DNA of 51,371 bases from Candidatus Uhrbacteria bacterium (GTDB lineage Bacteria > Patescibacteriota > Patescibacteriia > UBA9934 > GWF2-40-263): NCBI GenBank assembly GCA_013204385.1, contig JABMNY010000014.1, positions 1-51,371 on the forward strand. The letters are read 5' to 3'. How positions within the stretch are numbered: the first letter of the stretch is position 1; every line of letters begins with the position of its first letter. Positions 1-9,027 of this stretch are shown one piece after another. The notes beneath the pieces were generated by a model that saw only the letters and a list, made by a program, of their open reading frames with translations, was not told the DNA's origin and did not search any database. A program made the translations under genes and the position numbers.

Positions 1-73
1 AAGCGAGGAAACGTGAGTTACAAATAAAGAAGTCAGGTCTGATTCGAAAGTTGTTAAAGGAAGAAACATATCA

Positions 74-148
74 GGCCCCATCGTCTATCGGTTAGGACGT
101 CAGGTTTTCATCCTGGAAAGGGGGGTTCGACTCCCCCTGGGGTCACCA
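74..148 (+). tRNA. tRNA-Glu (anticodon TTC)
   Basis: Cloverleaf with acceptor stem GGCCCCA/TGGGGTC (one G-T pair), anticodon loop at 105-111 with TTC at 107-109, a GTTCGAC T-loop and an encoded CCA at 146-148. It decodes Glu codons. A strong terminator follows immediately, so the tRNA is the last gene of its transcript. No clear promoter is visible in the 73 bases upstream, so the transcript probably begins outside the window. Confidence 0.95.
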
Positions 149-182
149 AAAAGAACACATCGTTACGATGTGTTCTTTTGTT
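149..182 (+). terminator. Rho-independent terminator after tRNA-Glu
   Basis: Perfect 14-bp stem (149-162 with 166-179) with a TTA loop. The 3' arm ends in TTCTTTTGTTTTG. Confidence 0.9.
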
Positions 183-452
183 TTGTTCTCAATCGGTAAG
201 GTTGATGAGCTATTTTCCATTGCCTTTATTTATACAGAATGTTCATGCATGCTTCCAGAGGAACATGAAGATGCTTTTTAAACGCATGGGCATGGCGGAA
301 TTTTTAATGAGGACTTGGGAGGCCTTTTTGCATGACTGGGTAACATTCTCGTGTCTGTCGGGTAAAAGATAGTGTTGCGTTTGAGAAAAATCATTGCTGA
401 GGATGATTTTTTCAAGCACTATTGAAGTATTACTATTAAGTAGATTCATCAC
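183..452. other. Intergenic stretch, no supported gene
   Basis: Short open frames exist on both strands (about 55-70 codons), but none has a Shine-Dalgarno, a well-spaced promoter or recognisable protein character. The only clear structure is an AT-rich terminator-like hairpin at 386-411 (AAAAATCAT / ATGATTTTT), which could end a short plus-strand transcript. The promoter of the downstream lipoprotein gene must lie in the last 80 bases. A weak candidate is TACTAT about 16 nt before the ATG. Confidence 0.4.
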
Positions 453-1838
453 ATGTCCTATTTCATTAAAAACGCGATAGTTCTTTCGGGGATTTTAGTG
501 ACGCTTACAGGATGCTCAGTTGCTCCTCTCACTGAAACATCAGATACCCCAACGACATTTGATACGGCAAAAAGTGAAATCATGGATGTTATTTCTACGG
601 TTGCAGATTCTGTCAGTGGACAAGATGCTTATGGAATCTATTTTAGTCTTTCTGAAAATGGGGACGAGCCATGTACATTTGGAACAGCCTCAGGATGTCG
701 ACCAGCTTACATAGAATTCACGCAGGAGAATGGAGTGTTTGTCCCCTTGGAAGAGACTCTTGTGTGGCCGGTGTTTGATGCACCAGCTATTCAAATGACT
801 CTTAGTCCAGACCATGAAAAGATTGCGTTTAAAGCAAGTGATTCATATGGAGAATGGGTTTTGGGCGAATTGTATATTTATCATCTTCAAACAAAGGAGG
901 TTGTAACTGTGTCTCATGGAGCTGCTACCAAAAATAGTGGGCAATGGCCTACGTGGCAAGATAATCAAACACTCGTGTATACAGCGTCAAAGGATTGTCG
1001 GAACTCAGCATGTGCAACAGAAGAACGAACTGTTGGGATTCAACTTTCTTACGATCTAAAGACTGGAGAGACAACAACATTATTTCAAGACTTCGACTCC
1101 TGTGATTTTCAAGATCTGTTTATGTTTGATGGGTTTGTGGCGGGGTATGGAGTAACAAACTCAGCAGGATTTGACGATGATTGTCCATTAACATCGTATA
1201 CAAAAGCGAGTGATCAAGGCACAAAGCTTGGTCCGCAACCACTGTTCTTTAATCTTGAGACAAATGAATATGTCTCGTTTGATCTCAACGGGGCTGGTTT
1301 GAATGCCTGCGCTCATTTTTCTACGGATGGCACAACGTGGATTTGTACTGAGCAAAATACGCTCGTTGATGCGCATCATGCCTGTAGTGATCCAAGCCTT
1401 TCAGATACAGCGTGTCGTCAAGGAGGAAGCCTTATCACTTACAACGAAATTTACGGATGGGTCTATGACGAGGACTCTGGGATGATGGAGAGTGTTCGCG
1501 GGAATCAGCCTCTCTTTGATCATGTTCATCCAACAGATCTTCCAGAAGTAGAACGCTATTGGGAACCTAAAGATGGATGTCAGGTTTATAAGACCAAACA
1601 GGCATCAATATCTGGAACGATTCTTTCTGCACATTCTTATTGTCAAAATCAAGGAGATCTTGATGGTCGCACAGGAGCTGAAACGCATGCGACAGAATTT
1701 TCTCGATTGTTTCTTATTGATATTGAAGATCCAGAGAACCCAAACTACTTTGATTTAACCACTTGGATGGAAGATGCATTCGAAGAGTGGGGTGCAGGTG
1801 AGGCGACAAGCTTCACGTCTGTCATGTTTAAACTGTAA
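453..1838 (+). CDS. Lipoprotein with beta-propeller-like repeats, function unknown
   Basis: 461 aa. The N-terminus is a lipoprotein signal: a short positive start, a hydrophobic stretch and a lipobox LTGC with Cys21, so the mature protein should be lipid-anchored on the outer face of the membrane. The body contains segments such as LSPDHEKIAFKASDSYGEW and WPTWQDNQTLVYTAS, which resemble TolB/PD40-type propeller blades, but I cannot name a family. Many Cys residues in the exported part suggest disulfides. The start is chosen because it gives an intact signal peptide, and no Shine-Dalgarno is present. The gene is monocistronic, followed by a strong terminator, and converges with the small minus-strand gene at 1913. 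Confidence 0.75.
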   Translation: MSYFIKNAIVLSGILVTLTGCSVAPLTETSDTPTTFDTAKSEIMDVISTVADSVSGQDAYGIYFSLSENGDEPCTFGTASGCRPAYIEFTQENGVFVPLEETLVWPVFDAPAIQMTLSPDHEKIAFKASDSYGEWVLGELYIYHLQTKEVVTVSHGAATKNSGQWPTWQDNQTLVYTASKDCRNSACATEERTVGIQLSYDLKTGETTTLFQDFDSCDFQDLFMFDGFVAGYGVTNSAGFDDDCPLTSYTKASDQGTKLGPQPLFFNLETNEYVSFDLNGAGLNACAHFSTDGTTWICTEQNTLVDAHHACSDPSLSDTACRQGGSLITYNEIYGWVYDEDSGMMESVRGNQPLFDHVHPTDLPEVERYWEPKDGCQVYKTKQASISGTILSAHSYCQNQGDLDGRTGAETHATEFSRLFLIDIEDPENPNYFDLTTWMEDAFEEWGAGEATSFTSVMFKL

Positions 1839-1842
1839 TCAA

Positions 1843-1876
1843 CAAAAAACCCTTTGGTGTACCAAAGGGTTTTTTA
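1843..1876. terminator. Bidirectional terminator between convergent genes
   Basis: Stem AAAAAACCCTTTGGT / ACCAAAGGGTTTTTT with A and T tracts on both sides, so it can serve the lipoprotein gene (+) and the gene ending at 1913 (-). Confidence 0.88.
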
Positions 1877-1912
1877 AAAGGTCGTAAGAGAGGTGGTCTT
1901 CTTGATCTATTA

Positions 1913-2284
1913 CTATTTATTGAAAACCTTTCCAATCGCTATTTGCGCTGGTGTGTAGTCATTTTTTCCTTGTCTATTTCGTGCCCGTGTTTTAAGCATC
2001 TCGATGTTTAGTGTGTCTTTTTTAAATGAAATCTCACCCTTACTATCTCTTGTTGGTTCGCCATAGCGTACAACGAGAAATTGACCTTCGCGGTTTTCGC
2101 CATCCATTCCATAAATTCCTGGTTGGAAATGATCTGAACAAGAATAGACATCCATTTTTTGAGGTGTTCCATCTTCTTGAAAACTTGTTGATCCTTCAAG
2201 ATGGCAGGAAGTACATGGATGTTCCCAATGTGTCTGAAGGGTCTCTCTTGATTCTTGCCCGAAATGTCCTTCACCTCTTTCCAT
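1913..2284 (-). CDS. Small hypothetical protein with CxxC motif
   Basis: 123 aa, not recognised. A CTSCH motif lies near residues 24-28 and another Cys near residue 50, so metal or redox chemistry is possible but unproven. The start at 2284 is favoured because a TATACT box lies 8 nt upstream (2293-2298 on the complement), the near-leaderless geometry of other genes here, and an in-frame stop closes the frame just upstream. An overlapping frame at 2008-2301 looks like a shadow. If the first 20 residues are wrong, a frameshift between the two frames is the alternative. Confidence 0.5.
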   Translation of the reverse strand: MERGEGHFGQESRETLQTHWEHPCTSCHLEGSTSFQEDGTPQKMDVYSCSDHFQPGIYGMDGENREGQFLVVRYGEPTRDSKGEISFKKDTLNIEMLKTRARNRQGKNDYTPAQIAIGKVFNK

Positions 2285-2330
2285 ACCTTGTTAGTATACA
2301 TGAAAATTTTCTGATTTATATTTGTTCAAA

Positions 2331-4082
2331 TTACTCTTGAAAACGAGCGGGTTTGAGGGACCAGGCGGAGTCTAGGCAATTGGTACACCCTAACGTTTCA
2401 AGGAGATCATAGGTTTCTGGTGCTGACTGCATACTCGGAATGATAATTGTTTGTATAGAAGATCCTTGTTGATCTAGTACATACAGATAACTGAGTGCAT
2501 AGAGAAGTTGTGTGGCGGTGACTGTTTCAGAGTCAACTGTGTAGCGTTCTTGAATTTGATGATCGATGAAGAGGTCTTGTGTGAGAAGGTCTGTGAGATC
2601 CTCTGTTGCAAGCTCAAACTCAGATGTTGCTTTTTGTACGACACTCCACGGACCATACATCATGGAGACGATACCCTCTTTTGGATAATTGTTTTTGAGA
2701 CCTTCAATTAACAAAGCGAAGGCGTCTGAGAGTGAGTAGAAATCTTCCCCATCATAAACCCAGTTTGGAGGAGCTGTGCCCCACTCGTTTAAGATCCATA
2801 ATGCGATTTGTGTCAGTTCTGCTTGGTCGACATTCCAGTAGTCATCAGAAGTGAATAGGTCGACAACTTCTTTTGAGGAGACAAATGTTTTCTGTGAGTC
2901 TCCTGAGATAAGTTTTGCAAGATACTCTAAAGATTCCTCTGTTAAGGCATATCCTCTTTCAATGTCTTTTGTGGATTTTATATACTGAGCAGGGAGTTCT
3001 GGGCTATCCGGATGAGCATATCCCCAAACGGTAGGACTCGATTTTTCTACTGTGTACAAAAATTTGTCTGCGATTCCAAGATTCAATACATGCGCTCTTG
3101 TGGTGTCGAGCGAAGAAAGACTTGCTTCCACCTGACGCGACCCCTTGCTGAGTTGGCTGACATTCAAATCTTCTAGTGGAGCATTGTCATTGATGCGGAT
3201 CGCATTATCCATCCAGAATGTCGAGGAGCTTGTTTCGTGTGTTGGAGTGAGGATGGTCATGAGTGCATTTTTTGTCGTTGCAGCTCCTTGATCATTTGAA
3301 AGGGGACCATGGTCTGAGAAACCAAATCCAAGAAGTCTTGTTGGAAGAAGGTCTCGAATCGCTTGGCTTCCTGCAGAGCGTTCGTAGAGAACTCCTGAGC
3401 CAAAACCAACTCCCGTGACAATTTCTACCTCCCCAAATGTGAGGAGGATCGCTTCAAGCCCTCCTCCTCTTTCTGAAACACATCCTCCATACAGAAGATT
3501 CTTTTCGCAAGTAATCCAAGACCAGAAAGCTTCATAGGCATCATCATAAGTTGGATTTTTGGGAAGGGTATTTTGGGGACGGTTTATGTACGTCGGATCG
3601 TGATGAGCATGATAACCAAACTCAACAAGATTCTCATTTTGTAAGCTGAGAAGATAATCTACGGCACCGGTCTCCGAATTACGATCTGAGATGGTCTTTG
3701 CGTCTGATCCTTGAAATTCAATCATCCAGGAGATGTTTGTTGTTGGGTAGGTTGAGGCAATGGATTCGACCATATCACCTACGCGCCACCAACGTTCTTC
3801 TGAAAGTTCATGATTGAACGGATCTTCTGTATGTGTGAATAAATAAAAGTAGTTTGGCGCGTTCACAAGTGGTGTATCTATGACTGTTGGTCCTTCGGGA
3901 ATGGAAAAGGAATCCGCGTATACAACAGCTCGGTCTTCAAGCGTATTTGTTTCTGTGTCCTGTTCTGATATTGAAAAGAGGGAAATATCAGAACGTGTCA
4001 GATACCACCCTCCAAGCATAGAGACGATCAAAACAAGTAGTCCGATGAGAATAAAGGAAATTTGTTCATTTTTTGGTCTCAT
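2331..4082 (-). CDS. Membrane-anchored exported protein, deacetylase-fold-like
   Basis: About 583 aa from the internal ATG at 4082 (MRPKNEQ), chosen because one transmembrane anchor then follows at once (about residues 9-29). An upstream ATG at 4133 would add 17 residues. The rest should face outward. Segments such as FTHTEDP and EFGYHAHHDP recall the metal-binding His/Asp motifs of the polysaccharide deacetylase (NodB-like) or glycoside hydrolase/deacetylase fold. The C-terminal half is unassigned. A role in surface polysaccharide or cell-wall modification is inference. It is divergent from typA and shares the intergenic region with it. Confidence 0.6.
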   Translation of the reverse strand: MRPKNEQISFILIGLLVLIVSMLGGWYLTRSDISLFSISEQDTETNTLEDRAVVYADSFSIPEGPTVIDTPLVNAPNYFYLFTHTEDPFNHELSEERWWRVGDMVESIASTYPTTNISWMIEFQGSDAKTISDRNSETGAVDYLLSLQNENLVEFGYHAHHDPTYINRPQNTLPKNPTYDDAYEAFWSWITCEKNLLYGGCVSERGGGLEAILLTFGEVEIVTGVGFGSGVLYERSAGSQAIRDLLPTRLLGFGFSDHGPLSNDQGAATTKNALMTILTPTHETSSSTFWMDNAIRINDNAPLEDLNVSQLSKGSRQVEASLSSLDTTRAHVLNLGIADKFLYTVEKSSPTVWGYAHPDSPELPAQYIKSTKDIERGYALTEESLEYLAKLISGDSQKTFVSSKEVVDLFTSDDYWNVDQAELTQIALWILNEWGTAPPNWVYDGEDFYSLSDAFALLIEGLKNNYPKEGIVSMMYGPWSVVQKATSEFELATEDLTDLLTQDLFIDHQIQERYTVDSETVTATQLLYALSYLYVLDQQGSSIQTIIIPSMQSAPETYDLLETLGCTNCLDSAWSLKPARFQE

Positions 4083-4147
4083 ATAGTGGTTCAAATGGGT
4101 TAATAGTCTAAGTATACAGGAATTCTGCTTCATATCGGTTTATCCCA

Positions 4148-4176
4148 TTGACCAAAACCTCATTTTAACGTATTCT
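4148..4176 (+). promoter_or_regulatory. typA promoter, near-leaderless
   Basis: TTGACC (4148-4153), 17-bp spacer, TATTCT (4171-4176), then only 9 nt to the ATG at 4186. The transcript would start within about 3 nt of the start codon. Confidence 0.8.
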
Positions 4177-4185
4177 TTCGCCGTT

Positions 4186-6003
4186 ATGACACAAACTATC
4201 CGAGAAGACATTCGAAACGTTGCGATCATTGCTCACGTTGACCATGGGAAGACAACCTTGGTGGACGCGCTTTTGAAGCAATCCAATACATTTCGTGATG
4301 CAGATGCTCAAGGCACAACCATTATGGACTCCAACGAACTCGAACGAGAACGTGGAATTACCATTTTTTCCAAGAACGCCGCAATCGTCTGGAAAGAAAA
4401 AAAACTGAATATTGTGGACACCCCAGGTCACGCCGACTTTGGTGGAGAAGTTGAACGCATCATGAATCTTGTTGATGGGTGTTTGTTGTTGGTGGATGCA
4501 AAAGAGGGTCCAATGCCACAGACAAAGTTTGTGTTGAAGAAGGCGCTTGAAGCAGGGCATCGTGTGATTGTTGTGATCAACAAAGTTGATAAGAAAGATG
4601 CACGACCAGCATGGGTATTGAACAAAACATTCGATTTGTTTGTAGATCTTGGAGCCACAGATGAACAGGCACAATTTCCTGTCGTCTATGCGTCTGCCAT
4701 TAATGGAATCGCCAGCATGGAAGAAGACATGGCAACCATGAAAGATATCACTCCAATCCTCGATACTATTGTTGATTTCATTTCAGGACCTTCTGGAGAC
4801 AAGAATCTTCCTCTTCAGATTCCTGTGGTGAATATTTTTTACGATAACTACAAAGGACGTATTGCGGTTGGTCGTGTCGTGAACGGAATCGTAAAACAGG
4901 GAGCTCAGATTAAGCACATTGATCGTAATGGAAAGGAAAAGATGGCTCGTATTTCTGCTCTGCAGATTTACGATGGTCTTGGTCGCACAGATGTTGCGCA
5001 AGCTGAAGCTGGAGAGATTGTTGTACTCGCTGGGATTGAAGATGCTCAGATTGGAGAATCTCTTGTGGATCCAATCGAAGGAGTAGCACTTCCAGTTCTT
5101 CACATCGAAGAGCCAACCGTGAAGATGACGTTTGGAGCAAATACATCACCATTCGCTGGAAACGAAGGAGAATATTCAACGGCTCGTCACTTGAAAGAGC
5201 GACTTGAAAAAGAACTATTGAATGACGTTGCGCTCAAAATTGATAAGGGAGAAGGTGACAGTCAGTTTATTGTGTCAGGTCGTGGAGAGCTCCATTTGGC
5301 AATCTTGATTGAAAAGATGCGTCGTGAGGGCTATGAACTTCAAGTGTCTCGACCACAAGTTATTTTCCGAGAAGAAAATGGAAAGACCATGGAACCATTT
5401 GAAGCGGTTTCCATTGAGTGTCCAGAAAACTTCGCTGGAATCGTGATCGAAAAAATGGGAAAGCGTCGTGGAGAAATGAAGGACATGTTGGTAGAAAATG
5501 CAACAGCGTTCCTTGAATTCGAAATTCCAACTCGAGGACTCATTGGATATCGAAATGAATTTCTGACAGATACAAAAGGAAACGGAATCTTGAATACGCT
5601 CTTGCTTGGCTACCGTGAGAAGATGGGGGATATTGCCACAGGAGCGCATGGTGCCATGATTACCATGGAAAACGGAATTACCATGGGATACTCACTTGCA
5701 AACCTTCAAGAACGTGGAAACCTCTTTATTGGGCCTGGTGTAGAAGTCTATGTCGGAATGATTATTGGAGAGAATTCTCGTGCAGAAGACATGGAGGTGA
5801 ATCCTTGTAAGGCAAAGAAACTCTCGAACATGCGTTCAAAAGGAGACGGAGCTTCCGACATCTTGGAACCCCCTCGTGACATGACACTCGAGATCAGTCT
5901 CGAATTCCTGTCAGACGACGAACTCCTCGAGGTTACTCCAAAGAGCCTCCGTATTCGTAAGGCGCAACTCAACTCTGTGATGCGAAAACGTGAATCAAAG
6001 TAA
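4186..6003 (+). CDS. typA: GTP-binding protein TypA/BipA
   Basis: 605 aa, typical family length. It is a ribosome-associated translational GTPase related to EF-G, linked to stress adaptation and 50S assembly. The G-domain motifs are intact: AHVDHGKT at residues 16-23, DTPGHADF at 78-85, NKVD at 132-135. EF-G-like domain 2, domain III/V and the BipA C-terminal domain follow (PTRGLIGYRNEFLTDTKGNG is typical). The start is fixed by the promoter 9 nt upstream; there is no Shine-Dalgarno. It is monocistronic, with its own terminator. The large open frames on the opposite strand are shadows. Confidence 0.97.
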   Translation: MTQTIREDIRNVAIIAHVDHGKTTLVDALLKQSNTFRDADAQGTTIMDSNELERERGITIFSKNAAIVWKEKKLNIVDTPGHADFGGEVERIMNLVDGCLLLVDAKEGPMPQTKFVLKKALEAGHRVIVVINKVDKKDARPAWVLNKTFDLFVDLGATDEQAQFPVVYASAINGIASMEEDMATMKDITPILDTIVDFISGPSGDKNLPLQIPVVNIFYDNYKGRIAVGRVVNGIVKQGAQIKHIDRNGKEKMARISALQIYDGLGRTDVAQAEAGEIVVLAGIEDAQIGESLVDPIEGVALPVLHIEEPTVKMTFGANTSPFAGNEGEYSTARHLKERLEKELLNDVALKIDKGEGDSQFIVSGRGELHLAILIEKMRREGYELQVSRPQVIFREENGKTMEPFEAVSIECPENFAGIVIEKMGKRRGEMKDMLVENATAFLEFEIPTRGLIGYRNEFLTDTKGNGILNTLLLGYREKMGDIATGAHGAMITMENGITMGYSLANLQERGNLFIGPGVEVYVGMIIGENSRAEDMEVNPCKAKKLSNMRSKGDGASDILEPPRDMTLEISLEFLSDDELLEVTPKSLRIRKAQLNSVMRKRESK

Positions 6004-6004
6004 T

Positions 6005-6039
6005 ATAAAACGACTGTCGAAAGACAGTCGTTTTTTTGT
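6005..6039 (+). terminator. typA terminator
   Basis: Stem AAACGACTGTC / GACAGTCGTTT with a GAAA loop, followed by a T tract. Confidence 0.9.
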
Positions 6040-6041
6040 TG

Positions 6042-6557
6042 TTAGGCAGCGATGCCTTTTTCGCTTTTTCCCTTCATCTGGTCTTGTTGAGTACGGAGGG
6101 CAATTGCGTCGGCTATCTCTTGAAGTTTCGACCTGTCCTTTTTATCAAGCTTAGGAAGAAGCATCGTTTCGGCAGTGTTCATTGCAAGCGAGATTTCACG
6201 TTCGTTCCATGGTTGATCAGGCATCAATTTTTGGAGCATCGCTTTAATAATGGCTTTTTTTAATCCCATTTGTATAATAGGATCCTTTTCCGTTTCCGTA
6301 GTCTGCCTAGGTCTTGCCTCATATCTACTGGAATTATGAAAGCGACCCCCGTACAAATTAAGATCATCAGATGAGGGTGAGTTGGGTTTGGGGACAACTT
6401 GATATTGATCTGGGGTGAGTGTAGGGATGTTATCTTCATTATCTGGAATAAGTGTTTCCAATGACGGTTCATCCTCTGGAATAAGTGTAGGAAGCGCTTC
6501 ATCTTCCGTTGATTTTTTAGGTCTATCAGCTTCATTTCTTGAAAATAATCGGTCCAT
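6042..6557 (-). CDS. Hypothetical protein with acidic proline repeats
   Basis: 171 aa from the ATG at 6557 (MDRLFSR), preceded by GAGAGGG. An in-frame ATG at 6569 would add 4 residues. Not recognised. The N-terminal third carries three imperfect repeats (LPTLIPEDE, LETLIPDNE, IPTLTPDQ) in an acidic, probably disordered linker. The C-terminal 80 residues look helical and charged. No signal peptide or membrane segment. It is convergent with typA and uses the same terminator region. Confidence 0.6.
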   Translation of the reverse strand: MDRLFSRNEADRPKKSTEDEALPTLIPEDEPSLETLIPDNEDNIPTLTPDQYQVVPKPNSPSSDDLNLYGGRFHNSSRYEARPRQTTETEKDPIIQMGLKKAIIKAMLQKLMPDQPWNEREISLAMNTAETMLLPKLDKKDRSKLQEIADAIALRTQQDQMKGKSEKGIAA

Positions 6558-6624
6558 GATCCCTCTCATAAAAACACTTTATGTAATTAATTATGTGCAG
6601 TATACCCAGAAGATGAGAAAAAAT

Positions 6625-7830
6625 CTATACCTGTTGTTTTAAAGATTGAGTCATCTGCTGCAAAAGGAAAACTGTCGGAATTTGGATAACGACAACAATG
6701 AGGAGTCCATAACGCACAAGGAGTTCGTGGCTATAGAGATAGAGCATAATGAGAAGTCCAAGTCCGAGAATGCGACCAACGTTTAAAAAGAATTCTCGAT
6801 CGAGGAGATAGAGAACCCTATGGTGTCCACTCTCCTCAATCTCTTCATCGACGACTTCATACATAACGCTCACAAATGAAGACCAACGAAGAGACCCAAC
6901 AAGACCACTGAGGATGAAGAAGGTTAGGGCAGCTTCGGGGGAGTAAAATAAGGCGAACCACAGGCTTCCCATAAAGTTGAAGCTCATCCATAAACCAAAG
7001 AGGAGTGTGTGATGGGTGTGTTTTATTCGTTTTCCAAGGGAGTAGATGACTCCGGCAGACAGTGCGGATGTAAGTGCTTTGACGGTTCCGACAGCCTCTT
7101 CCTGACCAAGGAAAAGAAGAATGATAATGAGAGGTAAAATACTTTCGATTCCACTTGCAATCCCATTTATCATCTCAATAAGTCGTTGCTTTTTCCAACG
7201 GATACTCACCTGTCTTAGAAGGAATTGTTTTGGAGTAAAGGGTTCCATTGTGTAGGACCACGCAAACGATCCTGCGGCGATCAACAAAATGAATCCAACG
7301 ACAGAAGTAATTTGGTAGGCCTGTTCGATTGTGTAGGAAGAATGTGTGTCGCCAAAAACAATAAACCATCCAATAAGGAGTGGAGAGATGATTCCTGCGG
7401 TAATGGAAAGAGCGGTTTCAAGACTCACAAATTGATAACGGTGTGGACCTTGAGTGATTTTAGAAGTGAGCGCATTTCTGTTTGCCCAAAAGAAGCCTTT
7501 TGCGATTCCAAGAGCGAGTCCGAGAGGAAGGACATAGGTATTTGCTTGTGCCCCAAGCGCAATTAATAGGATAGGAACGATTCCTTGGAGAATGCATCCT
7601 AAGGTATAGAGTCTTCCGCTTTGAAACATTCTCAAGAGATAGGCGTTGAGAAAAAACCCAATGAAGATTCCAGCATAGCTCCCAATGTTGAAGATGGCGA
7701 GGATGATTGGGTCTTGAGAGTGACGCCAAAGAAACGTATTGGCGTACAAAACCACCATCGGTGACGCAAGTCCAAAAAGAAAAATAGAGATGAGAAGTCG
7801 GCGCTGAGCCATCGCGAGTTCTTTGAACAT
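6625..7830 (-). CDS. MFS-type multipass transporter
   Basis: 401 aa from the ATG at 7830, with about 12 hydrophobic segments, the layout of major facilitator superfamily carriers. Substrate unknown. The loop between the early helices lacks a clean GxxxDRxGRR motif, so this may be a divergent MFS branch. The start is chosen because TATACT (complement of 7840-7845) sits exactly 9 nt upstream with a TTGAGC -35 at 7865-7870 (19-bp spacer). Alternative starts lie at 7848 and 7812. Monocistronic and divergent from the APH-family kinase gene. Confidence 0.8.
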   Translation of the reverse strand: MFKELAMAQRRLLISIFLFGLASPMVVLYANTFLWRHSQDPIILAIFNIGSYAGIFIGFFLNAYLLRMFQSGRLYTLGCILQGIVPILLIALGAQANTYVLPLGLALGIAKGFFWANRNALTSKITQGPHRYQFVSLETALSITAGIISPLLIGWFIVFGDTHSSYTIEQAYQITSVVGFILLIAAGSFAWSYTMEPFTPKQFLLRQVSIRWKKQRLIEMINGIASGIESILPLIIILLFLGQEEAVGTVKALTSALSAGVIYSLGKRIKHTHHTLLFGLWMSFNFMGSLWFALFYSPEAALTFFILSGLVGSLRWSSFVSVMYEVVDEEIEESGHHRVLYLLDREFFLNVGRILGLGLLIMLYLYSHELLVRYGLLIVVVIQIPTVFLLQQMTQSLKQQV

Positions 7831-7839
7831 ATGGAGGTC

Positions 7840-7870
7840 AGTATACACGATGCAAATAACACTAGCTCAA
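7840..7870 (-). promoter_or_regulatory. Promoter of MFS gene, near-leaderless
   Basis: On the minus strand TTGAGC (7865-7870), 19-bp spacer, TATACT (7840-7845), 9 nt to the ATG at 7830. The spacer is longer than ideal. Confidence 0.55.
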
Positions 7871-7903
7871 ATTCTCAAAACCCGATAAGCTCGATGTAGT
7901 CAT

Positions 7904-8920
7904 ATGATTGATAGCGATTCACAATATTTCATTGATTTAGGAACAATTTTATGTGATTTGTTTGGGTTTACTCAAGTAGAAAACATTGAGCTTGTGTATG
8001 ATCGATATCGATGTTCAAATTACCGCATTTCTGTGGATGATCAATTGTTTTTTTTAAAGCGTTATTCAGGTCGTAGCAGTGAAGAGGTGTTTGAAACAAA
8101 ATTTGCAGAACGGTTTTTTGCAAGCCATGCCATTCCTATTGTAACGTCTCTTCAAGACCGTCTTGGACGTCCAGCGTTTTCATATCAGGGCGAATGGTTC
8201 AGTCTCTTTCCGTTCATTCAGGCTCCCCAGCCAAATCCGCAATGTCTTTCCCATGCGTTTCTTTCTTCTCTTGGAAGTGAACTTGCGAAACTTCATCGGG
8301 TTGGATCATTGGTTCGACTCGAGTCATTTAGACGATTACGATTATGGGACGTGGAACAATTCATGTTTGAATTGGTTGATTTAAAAACCTTACTAGAAAA
8401 TGAGCAAGGACATTCTGGTGTGTTGCCAATCGTTCTTGAAACAATGAAAGGTAAGATCGAGTTCGTTCAAAAGAAGAATAAAGCTCCTCATGAATTTACC
8501 CTCCCCTTCGATTGTCTTCTTCATGGAGATCCTATTTACCAAAACACGTTTATCACGGAAGAAGGGAAGGTACTTGCACTATTCGATCTTGAAGATGCTT
8601 GTGTTGGACCTCGAGCATACGAGGTTGGTCGGGCTGTCATGATTAATTGTTTTGAGGACGGGTGGGGAGATGAACAATTTGAACGTGCGCGTATTTTTAT
8701 GGAAAGCTATCAGCACGTCTTTCCTTTGTCTAAAGGCGAATTTCGGCAAGGAGTGGAAATGTACATGATTAAGAATGCGCATAAACTTTGGTTTGAGGCA
8801 AAACACCTATTTGATGAAAATGATGAAACGAGAAGATGCTATGAGGCACATGCTTTACGCATTCAACATCTCACAGAGGATTGGGATTTGTTCTGTTCTC
8901 GAATCCATACAGTTGATTGA
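7904..8920 (+). CDS. Aminoglycoside phosphotransferase (APH)/choline kinase-family protein
   Basis: 338 aa. The kinase-like active site is clear: HGD at residues 207-209 with Asn214 (catalytic loop HGDxxxxN) and FDLED with Asp228 (Mg-binding). The N-terminal lobe contains FFLKRY, which resembles the ATP-binding Lys strand. The family phosphorylates small molecules (aminoglycosides, homoserine, choline, sugars). The substrate cannot be told, and there is no reason to call it a resistance gene. Typical AT-rich core-style gene without Shine-Dalgarno. Its stop codon overlaps the -35 box of the next gene, so the two are separately transcribed. Confidence 0.85.
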   Translation: MIDSDSQYFIDLGTILCDLFGFTQVENIELVYDRYRCSNYRISVDDQLFFLKRYSGRSSEEVFETKFAERFFASHAIPIVTSLQDRLGRPAFSYQGEWFSLFPFIQAPQPNPQCLSHAFLSSLGSELAKLHRVGSLVRLESFRRLRLWDVEQFMFELVDLKTLLENEQGHSGVLPIVLETMKGKIEFVQKKNKAPHEFTLPFDCLLHGDPIYQNTFITEEGKVLALFDLEDACVGPRAYEVGRAVMINCFEDGWGDEQFERARIFMESYQHVFPLSKGEFRQGVEMYMIKNAHKLWFEAKHLFDENDETRRCYEAHALRIQHLTEDWDLFCSRIHTVD

Positions 8921-8945
8921 CATCGATGACTATTTTCCTTATAAT
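8917..8945 (+). promoter_or_regulatory. Consensus sigma70 promoter of nucleotidyltransferase gene
   Basis: TTGACA (8917-8922), 17-bp spacer, TATAAT (8940-8945): a perfect match to both hexamers. The start near 8952 gives a leader of about 75 nt that opens with a hairpin (AAATGC 8952-8957 / GCATTT 8968-8973). Confidence 0.92.
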
Positions 8946-9027
8946 TTCGACAAATGCGGGAATTACTGCATTTCTTCTTGAATATTGAAACGACGGAAGG
9001 AGACCACTCACATCCCAGGAGGACTCC

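Noticed and set aside
178-452. Two overlapping short frames (178-372 plus, 243-452 minus)
   Set aside because: They overlap each other, lack start signals and recognisable protein features.
2008-2301. Overlapping minus-strand frame of 97 codons
   Set aside because: Shadow of the 1913-2284 frame, which has the better promoter spacing; a frameshift joining the two remains possible but unsupported.
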